DNA of 64,000 bases, from the NCBI RefSeq assembly GCF_026168515.1, contig NZ_CP093443.1:3844001-3908000 (forward strand), written 5' to 3'. Each line of letters opens with the position of its first letter. Within the stretch, counting starts at the first letter, position 1. The notes beneath the pieces are model-generated. The model worked only from the letters and a program-made list of their open reading frames with translations. It was not told the origin of the DNA and made no database searches. The stretch comes from Brevibacterium spongiae (GTDB lineage Bacteria > Actinomycetota > Actinomycetes > Actinomycetales > Brevibacteriaceae). The position numbers were made by a program, and so were the translations under genes. Of this stretch, positions 33,979 to 42,479 are shown in pieces.

Positions 33979-35088
33979 ATGACCGAGACACAGACTTTTT
34001 CCATCGCGTCCATTCCCGGCGACGGGATCGGCGGCGAGGTCGTCGCTGCGGGACTCCGGGTCCTCGACACGATCGCCAAGCAGTCCGAAGGGGCAGTCGA
34101 GTTCGATGTCACGGAGTTCCCTTGGAGCTCCGAGTACTACCTGAAGAACGGACACTACATCCCGGAGGGCGGACTCGAGGAGCTGCAGAAGCACGACGCC
34201 ATCTACTTCGGGGCAGTCGGCACGGCCGACGTGCCCGACCACACCAGCCTGTGGGGTCTCCGTCTGGCGATCACCCAGCCCTTCGATCAGTGGGCGAACA
34301 TCCGGCCAGTCACCTTCCTGCCGGGAGTCCAGTCGCCGCTGCGCAAGGCCGACGACACCGAGCTCGACTGGATCGTCGTCCGCGAGAACAGCGAGGGCGA
34401 GTATGCCGGGATGGGAGGCCGCAACCTCAGCGGTCGCGGCCCGGGCAACGAGGTGGCCCTGCAGACCAGCCTGCACACCGAGAAGGGCTGCGAGCGCATC
34501 ATCCGGTTCGCTTTCGACCTGGCGCGCACGCGAGAGGTGAAGAAGGTCTCGAGCGTGACGAAGTCGAATGCCCAGCAGTACGGCATGGTGCTCTGGGACG
34601 AAGTCTTCGCTCGAGTCGCCCAGGACTATCCCGACGTCGAGACGGAAAGCGTCCTCGTCGATGCCATGAGCGCAAAGTTCGTTCTGCACCCCGAGCAGCT
34701 GTCCGTGGTGGTTGCGTCGAACCTCCACGCGGACATTCTGTCGGACCTGGGTTCGGCCCTGGCCGGCAGCCTTGGGCTGGCCGCGAGCGCAAACCTCAAT
34801 CCTGACCGACGCTTCCCCTCGATGTTCGAGCCCGTCCACGGCTCGGCTCCCGACATCGCCGGACAGGGGATCTCGAACCCCATCGGGGCGATCTCGTCGG
34901 CGGCGCTCATGCTCGATGAGTTCGGTCTGCACACAGAGGCCGACCGCGTGCGCAAAGCCATTGAGAACGCCACCGGAGCAGGAATCCTGCCGCGCGACCT
35001 CGGCGGAGAGTCGAACACCGTCGAGATGACCGAAGCCATTGTGACTCAACTCGAAGCCATCCACGCCGAGCAGCCGGTGCCTGCCTGA
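33979..35088 (+). CDS. D-malate / tartrate dehydrogenase-type beta-decarboxylating dehydrogenase
   Basis: The 369-residue enzyme is an isocitrate/isopropylmalate dehydrogenase-family member. It has Arg135 and Tyr142 (VRENSEGEYAGMGG), Lys195 (SVTKSN), metal-binding Asp228 (VDAMSAK), Asp252 and Asp256 (HADILSDLGS), and the NAD-site loop EPVHGSAPDIAGQG. The long GGRNLSGRGPGNEVA segment after the active-site Tyr is typical of the TtuC/DmlA branch, which oxidises D-malate, tartrate or related 2-hydroxy acids. ATG 33979 gives the family length. Linkage to a LysR regulator and a DASS transporter supports dicarboxylate catabolism. It ends two bases before the convergent CDF gene. Confidence 0.88.
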   Translation: MTETQTFSIASIPGDGIGGEVVAAGLRVLDTIAKQSEGAVEFDVTEFPWSSEYYLKNGHYIPEGGLEELQKHDAIYFGAVGTADVPDHTSLWGLRLAITQPFDQWANIRPVTFLPGVQSPLRKADDTELDWIVVRENSEGEYAGMGGRNLSGRGPGNEVALQTSLHTEKGCERIIRFAFDLARTREVKKVSSVTKSNAQQYGMVLWDEVFARVAQDYPDVETESVLVDAMSAKFVLHPEQLSVVVASNLHADILSDLGSALAGSLGLAASANLNPDRRFPSMFEPVHGSAPDIAGQGISNPIGAISSAALMLDEFGLHTEADRVRKAIENATGAGILPRDLGGESNTVEMTEAIVTQLEAIHAEQPVPA

Positions 35089-35090
35089 GC

Positions 35091-35999
35091 TCACTCGTGG
35101 GTGTGAGTCTCCTCAGCGGCGTCCTTCGCGCGGTCGAACTGGAAGGTCGAGTGTTCGATCGCGATCTCGAAGTGCTCGGCCAGGCACTCCTGCAGTGCTC
35201 TGAGGATCCGCGGGGCGTGGCCGTCGTAGAAGCACTCGTCCGTCAGGACGACATGAGCGGTGAGCACCGGCAGGTTGGAGTCGATGCGAGTGACGTGGAG
35301 GTCATGGACCCCCTGAACATGGTCGACCGACTCGAGGTGCTGCCTGACCTTGTCCAGATCGAGTTCCTTCGGAGCGACCTCGAGGAGGATCGATCCCGTC
35401 TCCCGCAGAATCGAGAAGGCCCGGGGAACGATGAGTGCCGCGATGAACAGAGCCGCCACCGCGTCGGCCCGCTCCCACCCGAAGAGCCAGATCGACAGAG
35501 CGGCGACGATGACAGCCACGGAGCCGAGCGCGTCGGCGATGACCTCGAGGAACGCCGCCTTGAGGTTGAGCGAGTCCTCCTTCGAAGAGCTGAGGATGGC
35601 CATCGAGATGAGGTTGCCGATAAGACCGATCGCGCCGAAGAGCAGCAGCCCCGGCCCCGGCACCTCCGGCGGGACGAAGAACCGGCGGATGCCCTCGATG
35701 AGGCTGTAGGCGCCGAGACCCAGCAGCAGAGTCGCCTGCGCACCTGCAGCGAGAACTTCGGCACGCCTGAAACCCCACGTCTTCTGCCCACCGGCCGGCT
35801 TGTTGACCAAGGTCGCCGCGAAGAGTGCGATGCCGATGCCGATGAGGTCGACGGCGTTGTGGCCGGTGTCGATGAGCAGTGCCAGGCTGCCGGTGATGAC
35901 CGAGCCGAAGAGCTGGAATACGAAGATCGCAGCGACGATGCCGAACACGATCGACAACTGACGGCGCGACCCCGCACCATGCGAATGATCATGAGCCAT
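35091..35999 (-). CDS. Cation diffusion facilitator (CDF) metal exporter
   Basis: The 302-residue protein has six predicted membrane segments and a C-terminal cytoplasmic domain of about 90 residues. The first metal-site half is His47-Asp51 in DTGHNAVD. The second reads FLEVIADALGS, so Glu152-Asp156 stands where zinc exporters usually have His-Asp. The N terminus (MAHDHSHG) and C terminus (THTHE) are short His-rich ends. Zn, Cd, Co or Mn export is possible; the altered site makes plain zinc specificity uncertain. ATG 35999 lies behind GGGAGG. The upstream region is AT-rich with a palindrome. Confidence 0.9.
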   Translation of the reverse strand: MAHDHSHGAGSRRQLSIVFGIVAAIFVFQLFGSVITGSLALLIDTGHNAVDLIGIGIALFAATLVNKPAGGQKTWGFRRAEVLAAGAQATLLLGLGAYSLIEGIRRFFVPPEVPGPGLLLFGAIGLIGNLISMAILSSSKEDSLNLKAAFLEVIADALGSVAVIVAALSIWLFGWERADAVAALFIAALIVPRAFSILRETGSILLEVAPKELDLDKVRQHLESVDHVQGVHDLHVTRIDSNLPVLTAHVVLTDECFYDGHAPRILRALQECLAEHFEIAIEHSTFQFDRAKDAAEETHTHE

Positions 36000-36024
36000 A
36001 AGAACCTCCCGACTTCATACATTA

Positions 36025-36032
36025 ACATATGT
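36025..36032. promoter_or_regulatory. AT-rich palindromic region upstream of the CDF gene
   Basis: ACATATGT at 36025-36032 is a perfect palindrome inside an unusually AT-rich stretch (about 36014-36049, including TATATATA). It lies 26 bases before the CDF start on the minus strand. AT-rich dyads in this position are common targets of ArsR/SmtB or DtxR-type metal sensors. Confidence 0.4.
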
Positions 36033-36167
36033 ACATGCTTTTATATATAGTCCCGTCGTGATGCACCCTGACGGCGAGGAAGGGCGGACAACGACCGCGG
36101 ACGCCGACCAGATGACTGATCGACGCCCGCGCTGCGTGTGCCCGATTCGCTCGGGCTCCGGATGAGG

Positions 36168-37928
36168 TCAGCTCTCGGAGTCCGTGCCGCCTTCACCCTG
36201 GTCAGAGTCAGAATCAGAATCCGAGTCAGTGCCCGAGCCGGACTCCGTGTCCGATTCCGAGCCGGGTTCGGTGCCGCCCGGCGCGCCCCGGTCATCGAGG
36301 CGGCGCTTTGCCTCGTCGATATAGGCCTGCACATCGAAGCCGGTGGCCTTCTTCACCTCATGGCCGATCCGGTCGAGGTCGACACCGCTGTCATCAAGAA
36401 AGGCCCTCGGGTCAAAGCTCGCACCGTTCGCGCGCGGTCCGGCAGACGTGCTGTCCGCGACGACGCCGTCAACAACCTCGTCCGACCCCACGCCCGCAGA
36501 GGAAGCAGATGAAGAGGAGCCGGTCGGACCTCCGCTCTCAGGTTCGGAGGTTCCACGGGACCCCGCCGAGGCGCCCCCACCGGACTCCTTCGCCTTGGCC
36601 ACGAGGTCCGTGAGGTCGACTCCGGTCGTCCCGCGGACGACCTCGAGGACCTGGGCGAGGTTGTTCGACACCGAGTTCGCGAGCTTCGACTCACCATCGG
36701 TGGACACGATCGAGAGGTCCTTGATGTTCGCATAGGGAGCGACGAGCTCACCCGCGACGGTCGGCAGCACTTCGAGCACCTTCGACAGCACTGCGGCGTC
36801 GTTGAACTGCTTGTACGCCTCGGCCTGCGCCCGCAGTGCTTCGGCTTCGGCCTCACCACGGGCCCTGATCGCATCGGCTTCAGCTTCACCTTCGAGGCGG
36901 ATCGCCTCGGCGTCCTTCGACCGGCGATGCAGCTCGGCGGCGGCTTCGGCCCGACCCTGCGCCTCGATCTCATACGCTCGGGCATCGGCAGAAGCCTGCT
37001 GCCGGTAGCGTTCGGCGTCCGCGGGTCGACGCACCTCGGCGTCGAGCTGTTCGGCACGCAGCTCCGCGGCTTCCTTGGCCACGATCCGGTCCTTCTCGAG
37101 CAGCTTCTGCTTCTCGGCCGCGGCTGCCAGCGGTCCAGCGTTGTCCGCCGATGCCTGCCGCTGATCGGCCTCTTCCTTCAGCGCCGCACGGCGCAGAGCC
37201 AACTGCTGCTGCTGTTCGGCGATGGCCTGATCGGTCAGCGCCTGCTGCTTCTGGGTCTCTTCGTTCTGCTGCGCTTCCTCGACGGCCGAGGCACGCCCGG
37301 CATTCGCCTCGGCGATGGCGGCGTTCTTCGCCACCTCAGCGGCCTGCGGGCGACCCCAGTCGCGCAGGTAGCTGCCTTCATCCTCGACCGCCGAGATCTG
37401 GAATGTGTCGATGATGAGGCCCTGGTTGTTCATCGAGTGCGCGGACTCTTCCTGCACCTGCGCGGCGAAGGAGGCCCGATCCTGGATGATCTGCTCGACG
37501 GTGAGCGTGCCGACCACGGCGCGCAGGGTGCCGGAGAGGATCTCCTTCGAGTAGTGGTCGATCTGGTCCTGCTGATCGAGGAAGCGCTGCGCGGCCTTGC
37601 GCACATCATCCTCGGTGCCGCCGACCTTGACCTGGGCGACGCCGCGCAGACGCAGCGCGATGCCGTTGATGGAGATGCCGTCGATCTCGACGGAGATCTG
37701 CCGCGAGGACAGCGAGAGGATGAAGGCCTTCTGCACGATCGGGTAGACGACCGAACGTCCGCCGATGACGATGCGACCGGTCCCCGAGGCCCCCGAGGCG
37801 TTCCGGCCGGTGATGATGAGCGCCTCGGACGGTGAGGCGATCTTGTAGGATCTGAGGATCACGAACAGGGCAATGAGAATGATGACGACGAGGATGCCGA
37901 TTCCTCCGACGCCGAAGAGCAGGTCCAT
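36168..37928 (-). CDS. SPFH/flotillin-like membrane scaffold protein
   Basis: The 586-residue protein has an N-terminal hydrophobic hairpin or span (about residues 2-24), an SPFH domain (about 30-190, with GRNASGASGTGRIVIGGRSVVYPIVQKAF) and a long Ala/Glu/Gln-rich coiled coil (about 190-390). The C-terminal 150 residues are Ser/Gly/Asp-rich, including repeated Asp-Ser. Flotillins organise membrane microdomains and form large oligomers. ATG 37928 has AAAGG eight bases upstream; an ATG 15 bases earlier overlaps that site. It is transcribed alone between the CDF and DUF3817 genes. Confidence 0.9.
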   Translation of the reverse strand: MDLLFGVGGIGILVVIILIALFVILRSYKIASPSEALIITGRNASGASGTGRIVIGGRSVVYPIVQKAFILSLSSRQISVEIDGISINGIALRLRGVAQVKVGGTEDDVRKAAQRFLDQQDQIDHYSKEILSGTLRAVVGTLTVEQIIQDRASFAAQVQEESAHSMNNQGLIIDTFQISAVEDEGSYLRDWGRPQAAEVAKNAAIAEANAGRASAVEEAQQNEETQKQQALTDQAIAEQQQQLALRRAALKEEADQRQASADNAGPLAAAAEKQKLLEKDRIVAKEAAELRAEQLDAEVRRPADAERYRQQASADARAYEIEAQGRAEAAAELHRRSKDAEAIRLEGEAEADAIRARGEAEAEALRAQAEAYKQFNDAAVLSKVLEVLPTVAGELVAPYANIKDLSIVSTDGESKLANSVSNNLAQVLEVVRGTTGVDLTDLVAKAKESGGGASAGSRGTSEPESGGPTGSSSSASSAGVGSDEVVDGVVADSTSAGPRANGASFDPRAFLDDSGVDLDRIGHEVKKATGFDVQAYIDEAKRRLDDRGAPGGTEPGSESDTESGSGTDSDSDSDSDQGEGGTDSES

Positions 37929-38105
37929 CAGTGGGCCTTTCATCGTGGCGGGATGTGCAGACCGACCGATCGCCAGCCGGCCCCTTTCATCCTAGGCCAG
38001 CCCGCTGGCGCGCAACAGAGCGGAAAATCGCCGAGGCGGCCGCCCCGCCCATCGACCGCGCGGTCAGCGCCCGCCTCCCCTACCCCGCCACGGCAGGGCT
38101 CAAGG

Positions 38106-38567
38106 TCACTTGCCCCATTCCCATGGCGGTCCGGCGAAGAGCAGTGCAGAGAAGACGACGATGACGAAGATCACGCCGATGCCGATGGCCAGCCACGGGA
38201 AGCGGATGCACCACGAGGTGAGCTTCTCGAACCAGGTCTGCGGGGTGCGCCCGTTGCGGCCCAGGCCCCAGTCCCCTTCGAGGGACCCGGTCTTCTCCAC
38301 CGACCGCTCGAAGGGAATCGTGGCGTAGGGAATGATCGCCGAGCCGAGCCCGGTGGCGATGCGGCGCTTGCTCCACTGCTGTGAGGTGCCGACGCCGATG
38401 ACGGCGATGACGAAGCAGATGAAGATGAAGCCGTGGATGCCTCCGCCGATGCGCACGCCCACCTCGGTGGTGTGGGTGACGTATTTGAGGATCATGCCGA
38501 TGATGAGCAGGGACCAGGTCACGGTCTCGGCCACTGCGAAGAACTTGAAGAAGCGTTTGGGAGTCAC
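38106..38567 (-). CDS. DUF3817 membrane protein
   Basis: The 153-residue product has three hydrophobic segments at about residues 8-29, 40-60 and 120-146. The N-terminal pair, with FFAVAETVTWSLLIIGMILKY and GIHGFIFICFVIAV, matches the DUF3817 family of small actinobacterial membrane proteins. A stretch of about 30 hydrophilic residues lies before the last span. Function is unknown in the family. The start is GTG 38567. Confidence 0.82.
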   Translation of the reverse strand: MTPKRFFKFFAVAETVTWSLLIIGMILKYVTHTTEVGVRIGGGIHGFIFICFVIAVIGVGTSQQWSKRRIATGLGSAIIPYATIPFERSVEKTGSLEGDWGLGRNGRTPQTWFEKLTSWCIRFPWLAIGIGVIFVIVVFSALLFAGPPWEWGK

Positions 38568-38690
38568 GGAAGACCATTCTGCCCGATCAAGGTGAACGAC
38601 CCCTGAGGGCCGCCGGCAGGCGAGTCGGGGCGTCTCAGATCCGCTTCAGGGCAGACTCAGCTGCGCCATCCGCCGTCATCACAGGTGAGA

Positions 38691-38744
38691 ACGGCCCGAC
38701 GCCGGGCGGTGACCGTTTCCAGTCACCGACCTGCGTCGGGCCGT
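38691..38744 (-). terminator. Two-part hairpin after the M28 peptidase gene
   Basis: ACGGCCCGACGC at 38691-38702 pairs with GCGTCGGGCCGT at 38733-38744. Inside it CGGTGAC (38707-38713) pairs with GTCACCG (38722-38728). The structure lies 55 bases beyond the stop of the minus-strand M28 gene and is a strong terminator candidate. Confidence 0.75.
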
Positions 38745-38798
38745 GCGTGCCCATCAAACAAACCGAGGCTGATCAGAGCACGCTGTCTCGACTTCCGC

Positions 38799-40952
38799 TC
38801 AGCTGCGGCGGCGGCGAGTGCCGACCGTCATCGCGATGCCGAGCACGATGAGCGCTCCGGCCGAGAGGATCAGCGGCAGTGCCTCATTACCGGTGCGCGG
38901 CAGGTCTCCTCCGCCGCCACCGTTGCCGCCGTCACCGGCTCCGGGTCCGTCACCTGCGGCGACGACCTCGAAGGAACCGCTCAGCGGATCTCCGCCTTCG
39001 CAGTCGACGGTGACCTCGTAGGCGCCGATGTAGGTCTCGGCCTTCGAATCATCGAGTCCGCGGACGCCGAACCGGGCGACGGTGTCCTCGCCGACCTCGG
39101 CGGTCTGCTCGAACGTCTCGATGTCACCGTTCTGCGGTTCGACGGTCATCGTCGCAGTGGTGTCGGCGGTGCATCCGGCCGCGGCGACCTGGACGCCCTT
39201 GTCACCGACGAAGTCATCAGCCTCGATCGTCGTCGGGTCGATGCTCAGCCCACGTTCGCCCGGCTTGTCGGTCGGGGTCTCTGTCGGCGGATCGGTGGGA
39301 TCGGTCGGCGGGTCCGTGGGATCCGTCGGCGGGTCCGTCGGAGCATCGGCGAGCTCGTAGGCCAGCGTGTGCACCGCGAAGGCGATCGCCGGGACGAAGA
39401 TGTTCATCGAATCCCGGTTGACGTTCTCGATGGTGTCCGTGGCCTGGTGGTAGTTCGTATCGTGCTCGGCACCGACCGTGCCGCCGAACATCTCGGCCTC
39501 CTCGGCGGTCTTCGTGCCATCGGCGCCGGAGAACAGTCCGCTGGCAGGGATGCCGTTGTCGATGAACGCCTGGTAGTCCGAGCGTCCGGAGAAGTCAGTG
39601 CCGACGTTCGGCTGATCATTGTCGGCGAAGTAGTCGGTGAAGACCTTCTCGAGCTCGGCCGAGCCCTCGGGCACGTTGACCCCATCGGGGATCGGCACAT
39701 CGGAGCCGTCGGAGTCGAGTGTGCCGACGATGTAGTTGTCGGAGCCGATCATGTCGAAGTTCATGTACGCCTTGACCTTCGACACCTCGGCGTCGTCCAG
39801 GCTCTCGACGTAGTTCGTCGATCCCACGAGTCCGACCTCTTCGGCGCCCCACCAGCCGAAGCGGACCGCGTTGTCCACCTCGGTCGGCTGCTCGGCCAGT
39901 GCTTCGGCCGAGGCCAGCAGCGCCGCGGAGCCCGAGCCGTTGTCGTTGGCACCAGGGCCATCTTTCACGCCGTCGAGATGTGCTCCGAACATCTGGACGT
40001 TGTCGTGGTCGCCGGCTTTGGTCTCGGCGATGACGTTCCAGGTCGTCTCGGTGACGAACTCGGTCTCGAGCGTGAAGTCAGCCGTCAGCACGGCAGCCGC
40101 GGCAGCGTCGTCGCCTGCCTCGGCCTCATCACCGGGCGCTTCCTCTGCTCCGGGGGCTTCCTCGTTGCCGGCGGCGAGTCCGCTGCCTGTCGCAGAGTCG
40201 TCGGTGCCGGAGTTCTCAGTGGCGCTTTCGGCCGCGGCGGCATCTTCGACCTTCGAGAGGAGGTCCTGGCCCACGTTGTAGGTGACCGTGACTGTCGGTG
40301 CGCTGTTCTCGATCCGACCGCCGAGGGTGGCGTTGAGCGCCTCGTCGGGATTGGCCGAGTCGTTGTTGTAGATGATCACGGCGGCGGCACCGGCCTCGGT
40401 GGCGGCCTTGGTCTTGTCGCCGAAGGCACATTCTCCGCGGGAGACGAGCACGAGCGCACCCTCTGCGCTGGCGTCGAAGTCGTCCGCCGAGCAGCCCAGC
40501 TGTCCGCCGGCGAAGTCGCTGTTGTCGTCATCGACTGGCAGCGCCACGGGCAGTCTGGTCAACGGCTCGCTCGTGCCCTCGGTGTACTCGGCGGTCGTGA
40601 CTTCGACCTTCTCGCCGTCGACCTTCACATCGACGGTGCCGAAGTCCTGGCTTTCGACCTCGAAGGCCTGACGCTTCACATCGAAGGCACCGGTGGCTTC
40701 GAGGGTGGATTCGACGTACTCGACCGCCTCTTCGTAGCCGGGGGTTCCCAGCGCCCGGAATCCCTCATCGGCGCGGGAGGTGGAGATGTCGGAGATCTTC
40801 TGGAGGTGCTTCATCGCGGCGTCGCCGGTGACCCCCATATCGGTATGTTCGGTTGGTCCGGCGGCGCCGGCGGCCATTGCCGGGCTCACGCCGCCGAGGA
40901 CCAGCCCGGCCGCAGCGGTGACCGCGAGCCAGCTCTTCGTACGCAACTTCAT
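38799..40952 (-). CDS. Sortase-anchored M28 aminopeptidase with PA domain
   Basis: The 717-residue protein starts with a signal peptide (MKLRTKSWLAVTAAAGLVLGG, cleavage near AMA-AG). It then has an M28 metallopeptidase domain with an inserted PA domain (about 170-260, CSADDFDASAEGALVLVSRGECAFG) and an acidic Ala/Glu/Gly-rich insert near 280. Zinc-site segments are GAHLDGVKDGPGANDNGSG, WWGAEEVGLVGS, MNFDMIGSD and HDTNYHQATDT. A Pro/Thr/Asp repeat spacer and a further domain precede LPRTG at 684-688, a hydrophobic span and RRRRS, the cell-wall sorting signal. It probably releases N-terminal amino acids at the cell surface. ATG 40952 follows GAAAGGA. Confidence 0.93.
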   Translation of the reverse strand: MKLRTKSWLAVTAAAGLVLGGVSPAMAAGAAGPTEHTDMGVTGDAAMKHLQKISDISTSRADEGFRALGTPGYEEAVEYVESTLEATGAFDVKRQAFEVESQDFGTVDVKVDGEKVEVTTAEYTEGTSEPLTRLPVALPVDDDNSDFAGGQLGCSADDFDASAEGALVLVSRGECAFGDKTKAATEAGAAAVIIYNNDSANPDEALNATLGGRIENSAPTVTVTYNVGQDLLSKVEDAAAAESATENSGTDDSATGSGLAAGNEEAPGAEEAPGDEAEAGDDAAAAAVLTADFTLETEFVTETTWNVIAETKAGDHDNVQMFGAHLDGVKDGPGANDNGSGSAALLASAEALAEQPTEVDNAVRFGWWGAEEVGLVGSTNYVESLDDAEVSKVKAYMNFDMIGSDNYIVGTLDSDGSDVPIPDGVNVPEGSAELEKVFTDYFADNDQPNVGTDFSGRSDYQAFIDNGIPASGLFSGADGTKTAEEAEMFGGTVGAEHDTNYHQATDTIENVNRDSMNIFVPAIAFAVHTLAYELADAPTDPPTDPTDPPTDPTDPPTETPTDKPGERGLSIDPTTIEADDFVGDKGVQVAAAGCTADTTATMTVEPQNGDIETFEQTAEVGEDTVARFGVRGLDDSKAETYIGAYEVTVDCEGGDPLSGSFEVVAAGDGPGAGDGGNGGGGGDLPRTGNEALPLILSAGALIVLGIAMTVGTRRRRS

Positions 40953-41372
40953 GGAGTTCCTTTCACTCCGTCATGTGCCCCTGAGGAATCGCATGGTTCG
41001 GCGCGCCGGAATCGACCGTCACGGCGTGGACTCTCACGCCGAGGCCGGCCTCTCGACTGCGCTTGCGGGGAAGCTCGATTCTGACGTTTCGCCGCGATCC
41101 GCCATTGGTAACGAATCGCATCCATCTGTGACGAAACGGTGACACAACTCACATTGGGCTTTAATCTAGTCCACATCTGCGGGGTTTAATGTCACGAATT
41201 GATAACAACCGGTCACCGAATGGTTTCGCAGGTACGGGTTCACTGCCGTTTCCGCGCCCTGCGGCAGCGGTGTCCATGCGGATCTCCGGGCTCCCGCCGC
41301 GCGCACCGCCGCTGCCCCACATCCCGACCGGCCGGAGTGCCGATTTCCCCGCACCGGATTAGACTCGGGCCA
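40953..41372. promoter_or_regulatory. Divergent promoter region of M28 peptidase and VIT transporter genes
   Basis: No gene is supported here; the frame open upstream of GTG 41373 has the composition of non-coding DNA. A GTGAC-N6-GTGAC direct repeat lies at 41128-41143. An AT-richer stretch follows at about 41145-41210 (for example GGGCTTTAATCTAG and GGTTTAATGTCACG) and probably holds promoter elements for one or both genes. Confidence 0.45.
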
Positions 41373-42479
41373 GTGACGACCAACGATTCCGTCGGCGGGG
41401 CCCAGCAGCCCGCCCCACCCGACAGACGGACCATTCGCCGCTGGCAGCGCTACCTCGCCAACGAACGGCTCGAGGAACGCGTGTACCGCGACCTCGCCGA
41501 ACGTCGCAAGGGCGAGGACCGCGAAATCCTGCTCAGCCTCGCCACTGCCGAATCCCGCCATCAGGAGCACTGGATCGCTCTGCTCGGCGAGCACGCGCAG
41601 AAGCGACGCTCCGCCGACCTCCTCACCCGCTGCCTGGCATTCCTCGGCCAGATGTTCGGCTCCGTCTTCGTCCTCGCGCTGGCACAGCAGTCCGAGACGA
41701 GCTCTCCCTATGAGGACGACGACGCGGCGTCTGCCGAGATGGCCGCCGATGAGCGCATCCACGCCGAGGTGGTCCGTGCGCTGGCCGCCCGTTCCCGGGC
41801 ACGCCTGTCCGGGAACTTCCGAGCCGCCGTCTTCGGCGCCAACGACGGGCTGGTCTCGAATCTGGCCCTCGTCCTCGGCGTCGGCGCAGCCGGAGTCTCG
41901 AACACCGTCATCCTGCTCACCGGCGTCTCCGGTCTGCTCGCCGGCGCCCTGTCGATGGGCGCAGGCGAATACATCTCCGTACGATCGCAGCGCGAACTGC
42001 TCGACGCGTCGACCCCGGACCCCGAATCCCGGCACGCCCTGGCCGATCTCAATATCGACGCCAATGAACTCGCGCTCGTCTTCCGCGCCCGCGGCATGGA
42101 CGCCCGCGAAGCCGAAGCACAGGCCAACCGCACGATCGCAGCGGCGAAGAACCAGCAGGCGCCGAAGCTGCCTGCCATCGACTCCGGTGTCGACCGCGAC
42201 GAACTCGGCACCGGTCTCGGCGCCTCCCTGTCGAGCTTCTGCTTCTTCTCCTCCGGCGCACTCATCCCGATCCTGCCCTACATCTTCGGCATGTCCGGAC
42301 TGCCCGCCGTCTTCCTGTCCGCCGGCCTGGTCGGCATCGCCCTGCTGTTCACCGGCGGAATCGTCGGCCTGCTCTCGGGCAAGTCGCCCGGGCCGCGCGC
42401 ACTGCGCCAGCTCGCGATCGGCTTCGGCGCCGCCGCCGTGACCTATGCCCTCGGACTGCTCTTCGGAGGCACCGCATGA
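41373..42479 (+). CDS. VIT1/CCC1-family metal transporter with ferritin-like N-terminal domain
   Basis: The 368-residue protein has an N-terminal ferritin/rubrerythrin-like helical domain with Glu and His residues (ANERLEERVYRDLAERRKGEDREILLSLATAESRHQEHW, about 23-62). The C-terminal VIT1/CCC1 domain has five hydrophobic segments, beginning AAVFGANDGLVSNLALVLG and including GALSMGAGEYISVRSQRE. Family members export or sequester Fe(II) or Mn(II). GTG 41373 is chosen because the domain begins soon after; the ribosome site is weak. The last codons overlap the next gene (ATGA), which suggests translational coupling. Confidence 0.9.
   Translation: MTTNDSVGGAQQPAPPDRRTIRRWQRYLANERLEERVYRDLAERRKGEDREILLSLATAESRHQEHWIALLGEHAQKRRSADLLTRCLAFLGQMFGSVFVLALAQQSETSSPYEDDDAASAEMAADERIHAEVVRALAARSRARLSGNFRAAVFGANDGLVSNLALVLGVGAAGVSNTVILLTGVSGLLAGALSMGAGEYISVRSQRELLDASTPDPESRHALADLNIDANELALVFRARGMDAREAEAQANRTIAAAKNQQAPKLPAIDSGVDRDELGTGLGASLSSFCFFSSGALIPILPYIFGMSGLPAVFLSAGLVGIALLFTGGIVGLLSGKSPGPRALRQLAIGFGAAAVTYALGLLFGGTA

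Noticed and set aside
33922..35094. 390-residue minus-strand frame opposite the dehydrogenase gene
   Set aside because: The plus strand encodes all catalytic residues of the beta-decarboxylating dehydrogenase family; the opposite frame shows none.
38685..41084. 799-residue plus-strand frame opposite the M28 peptidase gene
   Set aside because: The composition is that of a reverse complement (Arg/Val/Gly/Asp-rich) and no domain is visible. The minus strand has a signal peptide, metal site and LPxTG anchor.
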